A program made the position numbers and the translations under genes. DNA of 43,820 nucleotides, taken from assembly GCA_004335635.1 (NCBI GenBank), contig QAXH01005853.1, forward strand, positions 44,457-88,276, read 5' to 3'. Below, piece after piece: positions 1 to 12,900 of the stretch; the stretch's first letter is position 1; each line of letters opens with the position of its first letter. The DNA comes from Chloromonas sp. AAM2. Lineage: Eukaryota; Chlorophyta; Chlorophyceae; Chlamydomonadales; Chlamydomonadaceae. The notes under the pieces are model-generated. The model was not told the origin of the DNA. It made no database searches and saw nothing but the letters and a program-made list of their open reading frames with translations.

Positions 1-473
1 CTTTTGGCTGCTTGTATGTTGGGCAGTGAATCCGTTTACCCAGTTGCTCCAAAATGTAAGTTGCAGTCGTCCTTGGCTCGCTTTTTACAAGTGTCTGTAG
101 TCCTAATATTGTCAGCCGTCGGATGGAACGGACTTACTGATCACACGCCATGAGGCGATCTCTTTCGTGTTCACGCACAACAGCCTGTCCCAGATGTGAC
201 TCCACACCATGTACCAACACGCCCTGTTCATTTGGTTGTCGACCAACACACAGACTCTTTGAACACACACACGCACACGCAGTACGACCAGCAAGAAGCG
301 TAGCGAGTATTCACCACAAAAGAGTTCCATCAGTCAATACATCAGGACACACGAACAGTCACCATACGAACCTATCAAATTGTCCCAGAACTGGCAAACT
401 TCTAATTTTGCTGTTGTGTGATGTTGAAATATGTTCTGTCGGACAGTGTATGAGTACTGGACCTTGTCAGTTT
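1..473. other. no gene seen
   Basis: I see no conserved reading frame or convincing exon on either strand. The stretch lies beside a DNA-polymerase relic and contains one copy of a 27-bp repeat (378-404), so it is probably decayed mobile-element DNA. Confidence 0.4.
378..404 (+). repeat. 27-bp direct repeat, left copy
   Basis: The core aaattgtcccagaactggca and the following caaacttct occur here and again at about 912-938 in the same orientation, on either side of the polymerase relic at 474-790. A shorter inverted copy of the first 15-16 bases is present near 32219-32234. This suggests a dispersed repeat family or element ends. Confidence 0.7.
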
Positions 474-790
474 TCAGGTTTGTGGGTTGCGTGAGTTGGC
501 GATGGGGTCACAATACTCAAATACCGTGGCCCCTGGATCATCGTGCAGGTCTGGCCTGACCTTGATATTGATAGCCTCAAAGTCAGCATAAACCATCCTG
601 CGGATAGCGTTCTTGTGGTTTTTGAACATGCATAACTCGTCACGCTCAGTAGGCATCTTTACCTGCACGGCTGGTGCAACTGCACCCCCATTGCCAGCTA
701 CCAGCTCCCTGCATCTCAAACGGCTGTGATTCACGAGCGCCTCGATTCTGGAAAAGTGCTCGCTTAACACCATGCACACATACACCACAT
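474..790 (-). pseudogene. relic of family B DNA polymerase (Polinton/PLV-like), exonuclease region
   Basis: A minus-strand open frame of about 100 codons reads first through a zinc-finger-like block (Y-C, then HFS...AL..H....C around 700-790). It then reads FKNHKNAIRRMVYADFEA and ends in a stop at 474. The order Cys/His knuckle, F-K-N, then Y-A-D-F-E matches the start of the 3'-5' exonuclease domain (Exo I motif D-x-E) of protein-primed PolB enzymes carried by Maverick/Polinton elements and polinton-like viruses of algae. I find no Exo II/III or palm motifs (YxDTDS-type) nearby and no upstream start, so this is a fragment. The assignment rests on motif memory only; a chance match is possible but unlikely given two motifs in the right order and spacing. 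Confidence 0.5.
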
Positions 791-911
791 GGACAGAGTC
801 ATGTAACTCTCCACAACAGTAAACGCCTCATCACTGAGTCACAAGGAACTGACATGCGACGGCCATGATTGCACTGGAAGGCGAACATACACCATCTCAG
901 TATCACATGCC

Positions 912-938
912 AAAATTGTCCCAGAACTGGCAAACTTC
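912..938 (+). repeat. 27-bp direct repeat, right copy
   Basis: Nearly identical to 378-404 (aaattgtcccagaactggca then caaacttct), followed here by a T run. It sits about 120 bp outside the polymerase relic, on the other side from the left copy. Confidence 0.7.
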
Positions 939-2489
939 TTTTTTTTGTTTTGCTGCCATTGTGTTTGACACGCTGCTACGAGCTTTCTGCTTACATGCTC
1001 AACCTCTGATGTGCACAGCCCTGATAGTTGCATGGAGAGGTGCAGCCACAAGTTCATCATCAGTGTGGCCTTCTTTTCCTGTGTGGGACGCATGGTTATC
1101 AGCAAGTCCTGGTAGCGTTCATCTGCCTGGCTCACTTGGAATATGTGGTTCGCCTGTTCTTTTGGTTCACATCGACCTTTCAGGTACTCCTGGCTGGCAT
1201 TATGGTATCAACCTCTCAGGCTGAGCTGGCGTCAAGACTTTGCGTAAAGGCTTGCATATCATACCGGACAGGGAGTGGCTTACAAGGCAGACCTCTGATC
1301 AAATGCATTTAAGTGCGAGTTAAACCATTGCTTGCTCAGGGCAAGTTGAGGTACACTTCCCGACCCGTGTCCTGCAACGTCTTCCCTGCAGTAGAAAACA
1401 CACACCAAAAAACCCCGTTGTGTAATCAACTCCAGTTGAGGACTCTGCCGCACCTCCTGCCTTCTGCCAAGACTTCCACGTCTTCTGACATCAATGCAAT
1501 CCATTGAAACTCCTGCATGTTTTTCCTCTGCTACATCAGCTGTTTTGTTTCTTCATGGTTCTTTGGTCGCCGTCTGTCTCTTTCGGGCTTTGGTAAGGAA
1601 CACAGCGACCAGGTCACTGAATCTGACAGGTGACTCTGGCATGGTTCGATTCTTGTCTTCCCCGCTTGCCAATCACACAAGAGATCAGCTTCACTTGTGG
1701 GTTACACTGCACTGTTCCAAACAATGCTACGAGTAGCTGACTTTGGGCGTCAAGCAGCTGCAGCGGTGCGCTTGAGGTTTGCAGCAATTCCGATGTCGGC
1801 CTTTTGACAGAGTGCAGGGCGTGCAGGGGTGCGTGTAAGCATGACGAGAGGCCGACCTTCATATCATCAGTTTTGAACACTTCTGCACACGTTTCGGATT
1901 GCACCGGAGCCTGACATCCAACCTGCACACATTTCCTGGTTGTCCTCGTAGAGCCAAGAATTGTGTTTGTATATTAAAATTTATATAGCCCATAAATCAG
2001 TAAGCCTCGTACATTCAAACAATCACTTGTGTATCAGTAATCAGGTGCATGTACCGGCATCGCAATGCCTGGTTGACGTCCGTGAACCCTGACAGGAATG
2101 ACTGCCATGCATTGCAAGCCATCCTACAGAAGCCCGGTCGTGAACACTCCAAGAAACCAAGTGAACGTTCATGAGTGAGCGTTCAGCATTGGAACCTGAG
2201 GCCATCGTGTGGTAGCTCGAGGCTCAGAATTTATGTTTTCCAGACCTATGTGGATTAACTGGTGTAATATAATGTATGTGTTGGGCATACAAATGGATGG
2301 TCTGGCTCATGGCACAGCAGTACGGGATAGGCAGGGCAGATAAGTTGGGACGCACCAGCACACTTGTCAACCATCTGACCAATGACAATGCACTGTCTTT
2401 TGGATATCGATGTTTGGGTGTATGTCATGGGACGTTTTCCGTCACGTGGTGCGGTTGCAAAGCTCATTCTGTTTGTATGGCGGCTCGAG
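939..2489. other. no gene seen
   Basis: Only short open frames with no recognisable motif on either strand. This is the region downstream of the glycoside-hydrolase-like gene (stop at 2490). It must hold that gene's 3' untranslated region, but I did not find a clear TGTAA poly(A) signal close to the stop. Confidence 0.4.
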
Positions 2490-5400
2490 TTATCCTTCCC
2501 ATGTCGTGTTGCCCAGCGTCAAGTTGATCATATTCTTTCCCAAGATGCGTTGGTTGTAAGCCGTTACTGCATTGATGATGTTGACGTTGCCGTAGCTTCC
2601 CTGAGCAGTGGTGCTTTCTGCAACGTAATCACATATGCACGTGACTGTTAATGCTGATGCGCGCACGTCGCAGCTTATGGGACTGATGTCAGCGATCATA
2701 ATGGCTGTAACAGGCAAGGATGAAATACTGTTCATTGCTATTGTTTACCACAATCGTTTTCGTGCCGCGGCGTGCTGAACACGGCAATAAACACTGAAAC
2801 AGACTAGCGCCAGCACTGTTTGTTGGGGTTCGGTCAAGCAACAGCAGGCAACACTGGTGCGTGTACCCAGTGCAAGCTCGTGTCTGCTACTGCTCCCACC
2901 TGGGTAGATGCCCAGTACGTCCCAGGACGCCTTGCCCCACACGAAACAGGCTGATACACCATACGTAGGGCCCCCACCCTGCATTGCAGGCAGGCAGTTG
3001 GTGAATTGATGTACCAAGGGAGCCTGTGCACGCACAAGCCGGTCAAGTTCTGCCAGTTTCTTTGCAAATCACTAGATGTCTGGGACTTCAATTGGCTGAT
3101 GCCTCAGTCTTGTACTCCTGGGGCAGCGGATGAGGATTAAAAGCAGGCGCGCTAGGAATTTATGGGTTTCTGCACAACTGGAGGTTATCTCATGCCTGGT
3201 ATCCTTGGAGGCCAGACCAAGCCAGCAGGGGCCAATGACACTGGTGCTTTGATGCAGTGTTGATCTTTTCGCGAGCTGGATGGTCGAAGTTGGCACCTGC
3301 TCGAGCCATGTTAGAGATGTGTTGAAGAAACGAGCGCGGAATGCGGTCATCCTGGCGCTCCACCAGGGGTCGGCCGATCTCGAGTATGCACCTTGGACGC
3401 CCCAGTAAGGTCGGATGGACGCCTGCAGTCACCGGCTCAGAGTGAAGGACATGGGGCGGGCATCTGGCAAGGGGACACAGTTGCAGAGTGTGATGCACAG
3501 CAGAGTGTGATGCACAGCAGAGTGTGATGCACAGCAGAGGTGAGCACTGGGCACTGGTCGTTGACCTCTCACGCTGCTCCACCAAGCAAGCATGATGATC
3601 TGAGACAGAACGTAGTGGATTAGGGTCGACCAGCACGATGAATGCTCAAGCCGACTAAGCGTTGATCATCTACATCAATACAAGGTTTCAAGACGTGCAG
3701 CAGCGTGGACTGCGAGCGCGTCGCTCACTTGATCCGGCGAAGTCGTGGGCATGATGCCTGCTTGAGACACGCCTCCACCCACGCCAAACTCTGCACAAAC
3801 ACCACATTACGCGACACGTGAGATGGTCAGAGATGGCCAGGGCACCAATTGCAAGGTATTGCACTCGCTGTGCTCGTGCACATGCGTGAAACGTGGCAAA
3901 CTATCGCCTGCAAACGACTCGTTCTCCCAGTAGTCTACCAGACGCACTCACCCACATAGTGTAGCTCTGCTTGCTTCTGCTGCATGATGCCCTTGAGATC
4001 CAGGCCTACCGCGTGGAACCCGTCCAACAAGTTGAATGCGCTGTTCTGCAAACATTGGTTGCGGAGTGTCACTCGCACTCAACTGGCTTATCCACTGAGC
4101 CACATAGCGACCTATTTGAAATCTGTTTGCGAATCTGCCCAGCCAACGTACGCACACCTGAAGCTCTTGAGCGGGAAAATCCGCGCCATTGAGCGATGCG
4201 TATGCGCTCACACCGATGAAGTCGCACAACTTGAGCAGCGAGGTAACGTCATCCGCACTGAAGCGGGGAGCTCCAAACCCAGGCCTGCGGTCGCATGTAC
4301 AGTGCCGTGAATGTGAGTCAGAGCATCACACGTGCAGCTGACAATAGCTTGTCTCGTAGTGGCATCTAGTGCGAAGCGCAAACACGCTTCTCCATCTCCC
4401 ACCTAAGGCCTATCGCCCAGCCAAACAACGCCACTCCCAGCGTGCCTAGCGGCGTTGCGGTGTCAGCCTGCACACGGACACATGCATAGCATGATCATCA
4501 GCTGTTGCAGTATAGACTTGCAGGTAGCTCCATACCGCGTCAAGCCCTCACGACTCGCACCCCAGTACCACGCTTGCAACCGAGCAGAACAAGTTACTTG
4601 GCCCTCGTGCGCTACCCCGTAACTCAGATACAGCCTGTTGCAATTCAAGTTCAGTTCCCGCTACCCTACGACCTGAGAGCCGTCCGAAAAGACAAAGTTG
4701 AAGGTGAGCCCGAACTTGACCGGTGGCCACGTATTGGTCTCATTCTCTCCGCCAATACTCTGTTGCTGCAACACCAGGACTGCAGGCGGGGCAGGCCGGC
4801 CGACAGGTGGGGGACCACGGTCTCTGGTCTCGCTGCGAAAGGCGTCCTGGAACACCTCCCTGGCTGCTCCGCCAGCCGTGTCTATCAACGATCCCATGCC
4901 CCGGTCCCAGGCGTTCCTGCCGATAGTTGCAGGGTAGTTCAAGGTTGTCGGAGTTTGGTCCCAACCTGCACTTCACCACACACAGCAGCGCATGAGCGAC
5001 AGGCATTCTTGGCGAGCCGCTCATTTACGTTGGTACGTTCGCGCGCCCGTCACTGCAAAGCAGCAAGTGTGACAGGCATCGGTAAGAGGCATAGGATGCT
5101 GCGCCCACTTACGTTGACATCTGCGCGAGCCCAACAGTACGAAGCAACGCATGCAGCTATGGAGCTCGTAGCTATAGTAAGAGGACAAAGGATGGAGTGC
5201 TGCGGCCTAAAAATGTGGTGATAATGGACTAGTTGCGGCACAAAGTGCTGGATGCTTGCCTGTCGAGAAGATGTGGATAAGTCTCGGGATTAGCTTGACG
5301 TAGCTGAGGGGGAATCGCATCACCTGCGAAAAGAACCAAGGAAGCCAAGCCATACACGGATACAGAAATGATTCGGTTTGTAACACACCCCTGGCAAACG

Positions 5401-6739
5401 CATCCGCTGAACTCTGTCTGCCTAGCCCAGTACACCCTGCCCTGACCATGACAACGCACCGTAGCGCCCATCTCGCCTTGTAGCGCGAAGTACAAGCGCT
5501 GGACAGGCCCACGAGGGGCGAGCAGTGGCGCGATGGCTTCCGCGATAGGCACCAACATTATTTCTTCGTAGCTTTGACCGCCGTACCTGCAACCAGGAGC
5601 ACGGTGACCGCTGCATCATGCACAAAACGTCGGACAAGGGATCAAGCAACGCGACAACTGATTCCGATCTTCAGTTGACATCCTTTACCTACTTTTCGCG
5701 CGGGTCGAACACCAGGCCCTGCAAGAAACACGCAAAAGGACGCGCGATCGAATCAGGTGAGTGTCCTTGAGGCCGTCCTGCGAGGCGTCTTAGGTAATCT
5801 GCAGCTATCCTTCCAAGCTTGCATGTATGCGCCTAGAGCCGCGAGGTGATTTGTCAAACACCCGGAGGACGTACAACAGTCCTCAGTTCAACGCCCTAGT
5901 GAAAGGCATGAAGACTGCTTTCAAGCTATGACCTGCGACCATAAAAAGCTTCAGTGCAGCTCAAGGCTCTTCTGCAATCTTGTTGTTGGTTCAACACATA
6001 CTGCGCCCCTATTTCTTGCATACTACGCCTGGGCGACCCAAGCCACAGCGACAATACAGCCTTTCCTGCTATGAGATGCGACCCACATTACGCCACGTGA
6101 GGATGGTCCAGTCCCCACCATCGCCGGCGTCCAGATGGGGCATGATGTGAACGATCTTGAACCCTGCATCAACTGCAGCCTGCGCACAACGGCGAGGCTC
6201 GATGCGCAGACTGTTGAGCACTTGCTTGTTTGCCGCAAGACCCATTTAGGGCAGTACAAGACAGATGTATAGGATTACAGGAGAAAGGCTGAGAACAACA
6301 CGGTCAATCTAGGCTAATGCTGAGGGACATCGCCTGTGGCTCACCTGGAAGCACATGCGCATGCCCGCCCTGAACGAGTCAATAGAATTCTGCAACAACA
6401 AGACACACGACGTGCAAGCAATCGTCCGCAGACCAGAGTGGTTCACTGGCGCACAATACACGCCTTCAAATCCAAGAAGTACTTTTGTTTCAACCCCTTT
6501 TCCTATTAGAATTTTGCAAGCTTACAAGTCAGCTTTGCCAATGGGCACTGTTTGGCAACGACCACCGTGAACCTGTGCACGTACTGGGATAGATTAATGT
6601 GTTTGACGCACAGACCCTAGCCTGCATGATACTGCGGCGTGCATCACCGGATTGTGCGGCCAGACCAGGCACACGTGGCAAACAAGTCAGTCACCTGTGT
6701 GAAGGGCTGGCAGTCGTTGCTGCCTTTCCAGCAGTAGGA
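2490..6739 (-). CDS. glycoside-hydrolase-like protein (clan GH-A style barrel), multi-exon, 5' end incomplete
   Basis: Thirteen exons link in phase: 6695-6739, 6345-6389, 6087-6179, 5693-5718, 5460-5586, 5260-5323, 4665-about 4881, 4158-4284, 3952-4045, 3729-3790, 3297-3422, 2900-2978, 2490-2617 (TAA). Together they give 410 codons. Blocks in order: HIMPHLDAGDGGDWTILTWR, GLVFDPRE, YFALQGEMGAT (Glu at a possible strand-4 acid/base position), VKFGLTFNF, DFIGVSAYASL, LHYVEFGVGGG (Glu at a possible strand-7 nucleophile position), SADPWW, and CFVWGKASWDVLGIYP near the C-terminus. I recall related lineage-specific proteins in volvocine algae, and the two Glu motifs suggest a retaining TIM-barrel hydrolase acting on cell-wall or extracellular glycans. 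Substrate and family are not known. The 5' edge of the 4665-4881 exon is uncertain (4863 or 4881), and its upstream intron appears to use a GC donor (CAG|GCAAGC). A first exon may lie at 7848-7938. Confidence 0.65.
3487..3537 (+). repeat. 17-bp tandem repeat x3
   Basis: Three perfect copies of agtgtgatgcacagcag, inside an intron of the glycoside-hydrolase-like gene. Confidence 0.95.
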
Positions 6740-6901
6740 CTGCACACCCCCTGCACATGCACATGTTTCAACCAAACATGCCTCAAGCTTGCAAATGGAT
6801 CCAACCGTTTTTGTGGTGCACCGTTGAATACAAGCAAGTCAAGGGAAAGTGGAGGTCACTCCTCGTCGTGCTGGCCTGCTGGTTGTGCACCCTGCTGAAC
6901 C

Positions 6902-7075
6902 CTGGCACACAGGCACACAGGCACACAGGCACACAGGCACACAGGCACACAGGCACACAGGCACACAGGGACACAGGCGCACGGGCACACGGGCGCACGG
7001 GCGCACAGACGCACGGGCGCACAAGCAAACAGGCACACAGGCAAACAGGCACACAGGCACACAGGCACACTGCTT
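6902..7075 (+). repeat. 8-bp repeat array (GCACACAG)n
   Basis: About twenty copies of an octamer gcacacag, the second half degraded with G, A and C substitutions. It is open in several frames and so creates long spurious open frames on both strands (His/Thr/Gln-rich and Cys/Val-rich). It lies in the presumed 5' intron of the glycoside-hydrolase-like gene. Confidence 0.9.
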
Positions 7076-7847
7076 GTGCGCTGGCCCTGCTTGTCTGCCG
7101 GCACTCTAACGGAAGGCTACACCTGTCGCTAGCCGCGGTGAAGTCGCACCACATAGCATCAGCACACGCACAACAAGTCACTGTGCATTGCGTGAACGTT
7201 ACAAAGGTCATCCCGGCTATCAAAGATGAACGTGCCTTGGCAGTTGACGCCCAGACACTGTACCTGTTGGACTGCTATGCCAATAGTGCGTGGGAACGAA
7301 CTGAATTCTGTCGCTGCCCATCTGTGCCGCTCTCCAAACCATGTCTGTGCACCTGCCAGCATCAGAAACAATCATGTGTACAATCATGTGTACTTGTTAC
7401 GAAAGACACAATGCTGTGGCCATGGATAAAGCGCTCAGTACTAGCTATGAATTCCTTCAGCACATGGTACAGGCCTTAATGCAGTCTGTGCAAGAGCAGA
7501 GCAAAGTTAAGACTCAGACCTGCTTGTGTACGGTGGTTCCTTCTGCGATACGTACGGCTCCCAGTCAAAGGACCCTGTGTGCCACGGATCAGTCATATCT
7601 GGCCGTTTGAGTGCATGATCCCAAGCATGAGTGCAGCGACCATCACAGTAAATGTTTTTGGATTCACCCACCGAGTAACAACACGGTTGCATCTAAAGTG
7701 GTAGGCGTGGCAGTGCCTGCAAGGCGACCAAACAAATCATCGCAACTCAAGGCACGCCGTTATTCGCAATGCAGAGGAATACATTGTAGTCCGCGCAACC
7801 GGCGCGGGTGTGAATTGTCAAACCTGCCGACCTGCGTTTCGCCCTAC

Positions 7848-7938
7848 CAATGTCCATTGCGGATATGGGAGCCATCATAGTTGCCGTAAACACAATGAAT
7901 GATGTCAGGACCATGCTGTCCATCGCGAAACGCTTCAT
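7848..7938 (-). CDS. possible first exon with signal peptide for the glycoside-hydrolase-like gene
   Basis: An ATG at 7938 opens a frame with a basic start (MKRF), a hydrophobic core (MVLTSFIVFTATMMAP) and a small-residue cleavage-like ISA-M, ending at a GTAGGG donor. A secreted enzyme would need such an exon, and it is the best candidate upstream. I could not identify the exon or exons that should join it to 6739, and the opposite strand is open here too, so the link is inference. Confidence 0.3.
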
Positions 7939-9979
7939 GACCTTCTTACAACTGATGGACCCCCTCTTGATTCGTTTTCACGCATGTGTCGTAATCTCAT
8001 CTGGGCACGATGGTGCTGCAAATACCGAGAGGGAAACGCGCATGCCGATGATTATCTTGGCGGCAGAGATTCTTGGCAAGATGGTTTCGACCGCTTGACA
8101 GGTGGCAGCGCAGACGACAGGTCGCTCAAGCCCATGCGACAGTTCGATGGTTTCAAACGGAGTTCTGGTCCCTAGCTCGGGACGCGAGCTGCAACAACAG
8201 CTTGCAGTCAATGCCGTCTTGACATTGCAGTGATCGCCAATAGATCGCCAGTAGATCGCTTGCCGAAACTGCTCTGGATAGGGAGCATTGAAACTGATCA
8301 GCAGCGCGAAAGGGACGGAAAAGGTCAGTCAGTGAGGAGCACTTCCTTGTCCAGCCTCGTTTAGTGGTGCTACTGGTCAGCATGCCAGTCCCCGCATTGC
8401 CAGGCAGGTCAACCACAATCAATTCAGTCACTCGTTTAGCAACAGAAGCTGGGATCTCGACAACTCACGTGGGAGGGCACTGGTGACTGCATTTACCCAT
8501 GGTATATGTTGTTATCAATGGGCCCGGTGTACGGCAAGGTAAGACTGATGGTGACGGCTGTGCTGTCTGTCCAAGAACTTGCTTTATCACTTTTTGCCTG
8601 AACTCCTTGCCCATAAGCAACCACCAGATCCCGCATGTTTTGAAGTAACTCAGGAGCCAGCACGGGTAGTCGATCATGACGCGCATGATTGAAATGCGAT
8701 CCTGCCCGCATTGTATCAGTATATATTACACTACTGATGCATTCAGGTGCAACATGCATGTCAAAACGTTTAACAGGAGGCGCAAAGGTCACGAGAGGGG
8801 AGGGACTCCAGCCCGTCCAACCTACACCTGGATAGTAATGGTGGTGGTCACCCCTCGAGGTGCTGTCCTGACCGCAAACCTCGTGAGACAGAAAAAGGGG
8901 CCTGAAAACATGCGTGCCCACACCGCCTACTCCGGTCCAGAACTAGTAAGCAACAGTCCATCGTTTGATGGAGTTGATTTGATTGTCCTTTGTGCTGCTC
9001 TAAAGGATTCCTACTGAAAATGCAAGCAAGCGTTGCAAACACAAAATGATCACCGAGCACGAAAGGAACGACGAAGATGCTGACTGCCAGTCAGAAAACA
9101 CAACAAACTTGGTGGGCTGCTTAGCAGGATGCACAAGCGTTATACGCAAACACAGGAACTGAACGAGCTATCAGCACCAATGCAGGCTATCACTTGTCAC
9201 CATGACATCAATAAAGAAAAGCAAGCACGTAAGCAGTGATCCACTGTGTTGAGGACTGACCAGTCATTGACAGGACACCATTTCTGGGAAGCTGCTCAGA
9301 AGCTGAGTCAGCACATCACCTTTGAGTTCAAATTGCAATTACCCAATCGACCAAAGGATTGGGATCCCAGGTGTCCGAGCCAAAGGTCTGGCCCAGCTGG
9401 CTGGCTGCCCTAGCCTTCAACTGTGTGTTTCAAGCCTGCATAATCGCTTCACAGGTTAAACAATCCCATGTTGCCTCGCTTGCGCAAATGGATCACTGGT
9501 TTTTTGCCTTGGCAGCACACAAAACCCGACTCAAATGACAAGACTGTGGTTCACGTGCTACTGCTAGTTTGTTGTCAGTGGCATTGCTCTGCATGTACCA
9601 CAGGAATCAGATGAATCCTGCCGTGCTCGACACTGTTGTGCATGTAGTTGAATCAGCGATTTGAATGTCGACACTTGTCATGCTTGCGGCATCACGCTGG
9701 CCACAACCAACCTGCTTGGCCTGGCATTGTGCTACTGGTTATACCAGGAGACATGCAAGTACTTGACTATGTCCTGCTGCCGCTGCATGGTCATAGTGCT
9801 CTCATGGTTTGAGCCTCTGTAGGTAAATTGCTTGCGAGGCTGCTCAGCAGGATGCATGGTAGATCGCATGGTACAAGGTAAGCACGAGTGGTCTGGGCAC
9901 AAGTATCGAACGCCACACACTGTCATTGAACAGGAAGAGAATTTCTGTACAACTTGCCGTTCTGGGTAGCATTTGAGCT
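7939..9979. other. intergenic, no gene supported
   Basis: Several open frames of 60-140 codons exist on both strands (for example 8493-8921 minus and 8676-9017 plus), but none has a recognisable motif or a chain of splice-consistent neighbours. A short tandem run of tagatcgcca units lies near 8232-8260. The 3' untranslated region of the OSCA-like gene must begin at its upper end. Confidence 0.4.
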
Positions 9980-12900
9980 CTACTTCTTGGGTGGCAAGTG
10001 CTTAACAGCCTTCGGCTCCACACCGGGCTTGATATTGGCAGCGGCGGAGAAGGGGCTGGCAGCCGGGTGGCCGCCGTTCGCATGGGTGCTTACAGGCAAG
10101 GTAGGCTGCGACTCGAGCAGTATGGTAGATGCGTTCACGGGGTCTGACTTGGTCGCAGTCATCGGTACACTCGTGCCCGGTTTGACGATCGATGATGCCG
10201 GAGAGCTGGGGCCTACCGGGCCGAAGCCGGAGTCGGTTGTGTCGAGGGCGCCTGCAGGCAATTTTGATGGCGGTTTGTCCTCGTCAGCGTCCTCGTCAGC
10301 GCTGACGAAGCCGAGCTCGTCCATTTGAGCCTCGATGTCCTCAAGCTTCTCGCCTGCAAGGGGAAGAGGGTGGGGCTTGGGTTGGCTGAGTTGAGCTGAA
10401 ACTATCGTACAACCAACCCTCGCTAACTCTACGTTGGCACGTGAGCCCTCTGATTGTGCTCATAAGCCCTCTTGTGGATCCATTTGCCACACCGCCTGTC
10501 ACAAGACCTCGTGCAATGCACACACGCAATCCTCTCTGCCCTGCCCCAGAACCTTCAATCGTACTCCGCCCCACCCTCCCAGGACGTGCACGGCTCCAGG
10601 TCACCCACCGTCCACACGCCTCCGGGTGATCTCCGCCTCCCTCAACAAATCCTCAATGTCCTCGGGCTTGACCTGTGCACACACATGTGTGACATGAAGC
10701 GCAACAGAGTGAGGGTGTGACACTGCAAGTAGGGGCTCATGACTGGCCCCATGTATGTGAAGTGAACAATCAGATCTCTATAGTGCAAAGCAACACAAGG
10801 GTGTGAGAGGTCCTCTGTAGCAAGCACTTGCGCATAGCCACCATCATGATGGGGAAGTCAGACAGTCTGTCTGCAGCACTGGTGGTATAGAGTTTCACGG
10901 ACGTTGCTGGCGCAGTGTGCCTTGTGAGTTCTGTCCAGCATTCCCTGCAATAACTCTGTCTGTCGGCCTGCCCAAGGCATGCAACAATTTCTACAGGTCC
11001 TTGTGCAGTGTGTCACCCTTGTCACCACCCTCTCATCCAATTTAGTGTCTACCGGCACGGCCTTGCAGGCGGTTCTGCCCGGATCCACCCAACTACCCTA
11101 GTGCCTCGCACCTTAAGTGCCGGTGACAGGTACATTTCCTGGATCTGCTGCAGCTCAGCGGGGGTCAGCGGCTCGCCATTGCGATCATCCTATGAGAAAG
11201 CAAGGCAATGAGAGCCCATCAGATAATTCGATTCACCGCTAAGGGAGCGTCAGATGGATGGATGACATGAAACTTGTGTTGACATGAAGCTTGTGGTGTT
11301 ACAAGCCCAGCAAACATCCGGCGAAAAAGCAACGCATTGACCAAGGGCAACATGAATGCATGTTAGGTGGATCAGATGGCAACATTGAGAGCAATATGTG
11401 TTGATGTCAGATGGCTCAGTGGCAATTGTAAGGGCCTGTCAGAATATGGATGGCACGATGAGCATTGAGAGGCAAAGTTTTTGTGTAGGATGACTCAGCA
11501 TGTAGTGCTGGGCTGTGAGCAGGAGGATGCACACTCGGCTGTATGGCTGTCACAGGGGATCGATTACTGCCACCGTGAAATGGAATAGGTCTGGGAAAGG
11601 CTTGGTTCAGAACAGATGGCTATTCTGGGGCAGGATGTATGCATCAAGAGAGGAGATGACTTGAGCGGAATGAAACAGAGCCAACACAGTGCAATTATCC
11701 ATCCCTCTAACTATCTATCTATCTGCCTGCCTGCCTGCCTGCCTGCCTATCTATCTGTCTATCTATCTGTCTATCTATCTATGTACATATCTGTGTACAT
11801 GTCTACCTATATTTGTATCCATGCTCACCGCATCGTTTCTGTCCAGCTGAGCAGCGTCATGGGCTGACATGATGTTCCATGGGCGCTGCATGGCAACAGA
11901 ACATTCGACACATGTCACACGGCCTTACACCACGAGCACGTGACTGGTCACACATCACACACGACGTGATTCACAGGTGCAAGCCTTGTGGGGCTGCTTG
12001 TGCTGCCTATAAATTCACAAACTCTTTTACGTGCATGCAAGGGCTGAGTACCATGCATGTGATTTGCCGATCGATTCCATGCAAACAAACTTTGATCTGC
12101 CGCCCGCATGCATGTAATCTGCTACCCACGCTAAACGTTTTATTCACGTCATTTGTCACTCACCCTGAAGGCCCCCAGACACACAATGTGGAAGACAAAG
12201 GTGATGCACGGCGCGGGGATAAGCAGCACCACCACTGGAAACCGCTTGATGGCCAGGAGGATGATCATGATCACCTGCAGAGGAGGTGTGAGAAAGATCT
12301 TATGTGTGAGATCTGCACAGGGACCATGTGACAAGTGTGATCCATGTGCGAAGTGCCTTGCGCTTGTTTTGCATCTGACAGGAGAAGTCAGGTCATGCTT
12401 AGGAATGAACAGGCGGTCAACAAGTACACCCCAAATGGATGCCAGGGGTAAAGAAGTGCATGGTTCAACGCATCAGCCTCGAGCTTTACCGCTACAAGCA
12501 TTGATTGTGAGAAGTACTTGTGTTGCAGTTTGAACCAGGCTGTTCCTTGGCACCTTTGCAGTTTGCATGTACACGCTGGCCACTCTGACATGCCTGGCCT
12601 CCGCCTTTTCCCATGCCCGCAAACCCCAGCCTTCTAGAACTCACTTGCATGAAGTACAGGCACACCACAAACTGGTTGAAGACGTAGTACCACAGCCGAC
12701 CGCCGCTCTCGTACTCACGCTTGAAAACGTACAGATTGTTGTACCTGTATCCACCAACCAACAGCCACGTGAGGAACGGCCATGTGTCGCTATACTAACC
12801 TGCTGGTTGCCCGTGCTGCGTCACAGGAGAGACGCAATCCCATGTTTGGTGCTTGTTGCATGGCCAACGTCAAGCTGGGGCGATAAGTGTACAAACTGGG

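Noticed and set aside
1640..1660. ggttcgattct resembles a tRNA B box
   Set aside because: No matching A box, acceptor stem or cloverleaf could be formed around it.
4505..5221. 238-codon plus-strand open frame
   Set aside because: It lies antisense to the glycoside-hydrolase-like exons, which have motif and splice support; the plus frame has no motif.
6757..7479. 240-codon plus-strand frame rich in His/Thr/Gln (and its Cys/Val-rich minus shadow)
   Set aside because: Its length comes from the GCACACAG octamer array, which is open in several frames.
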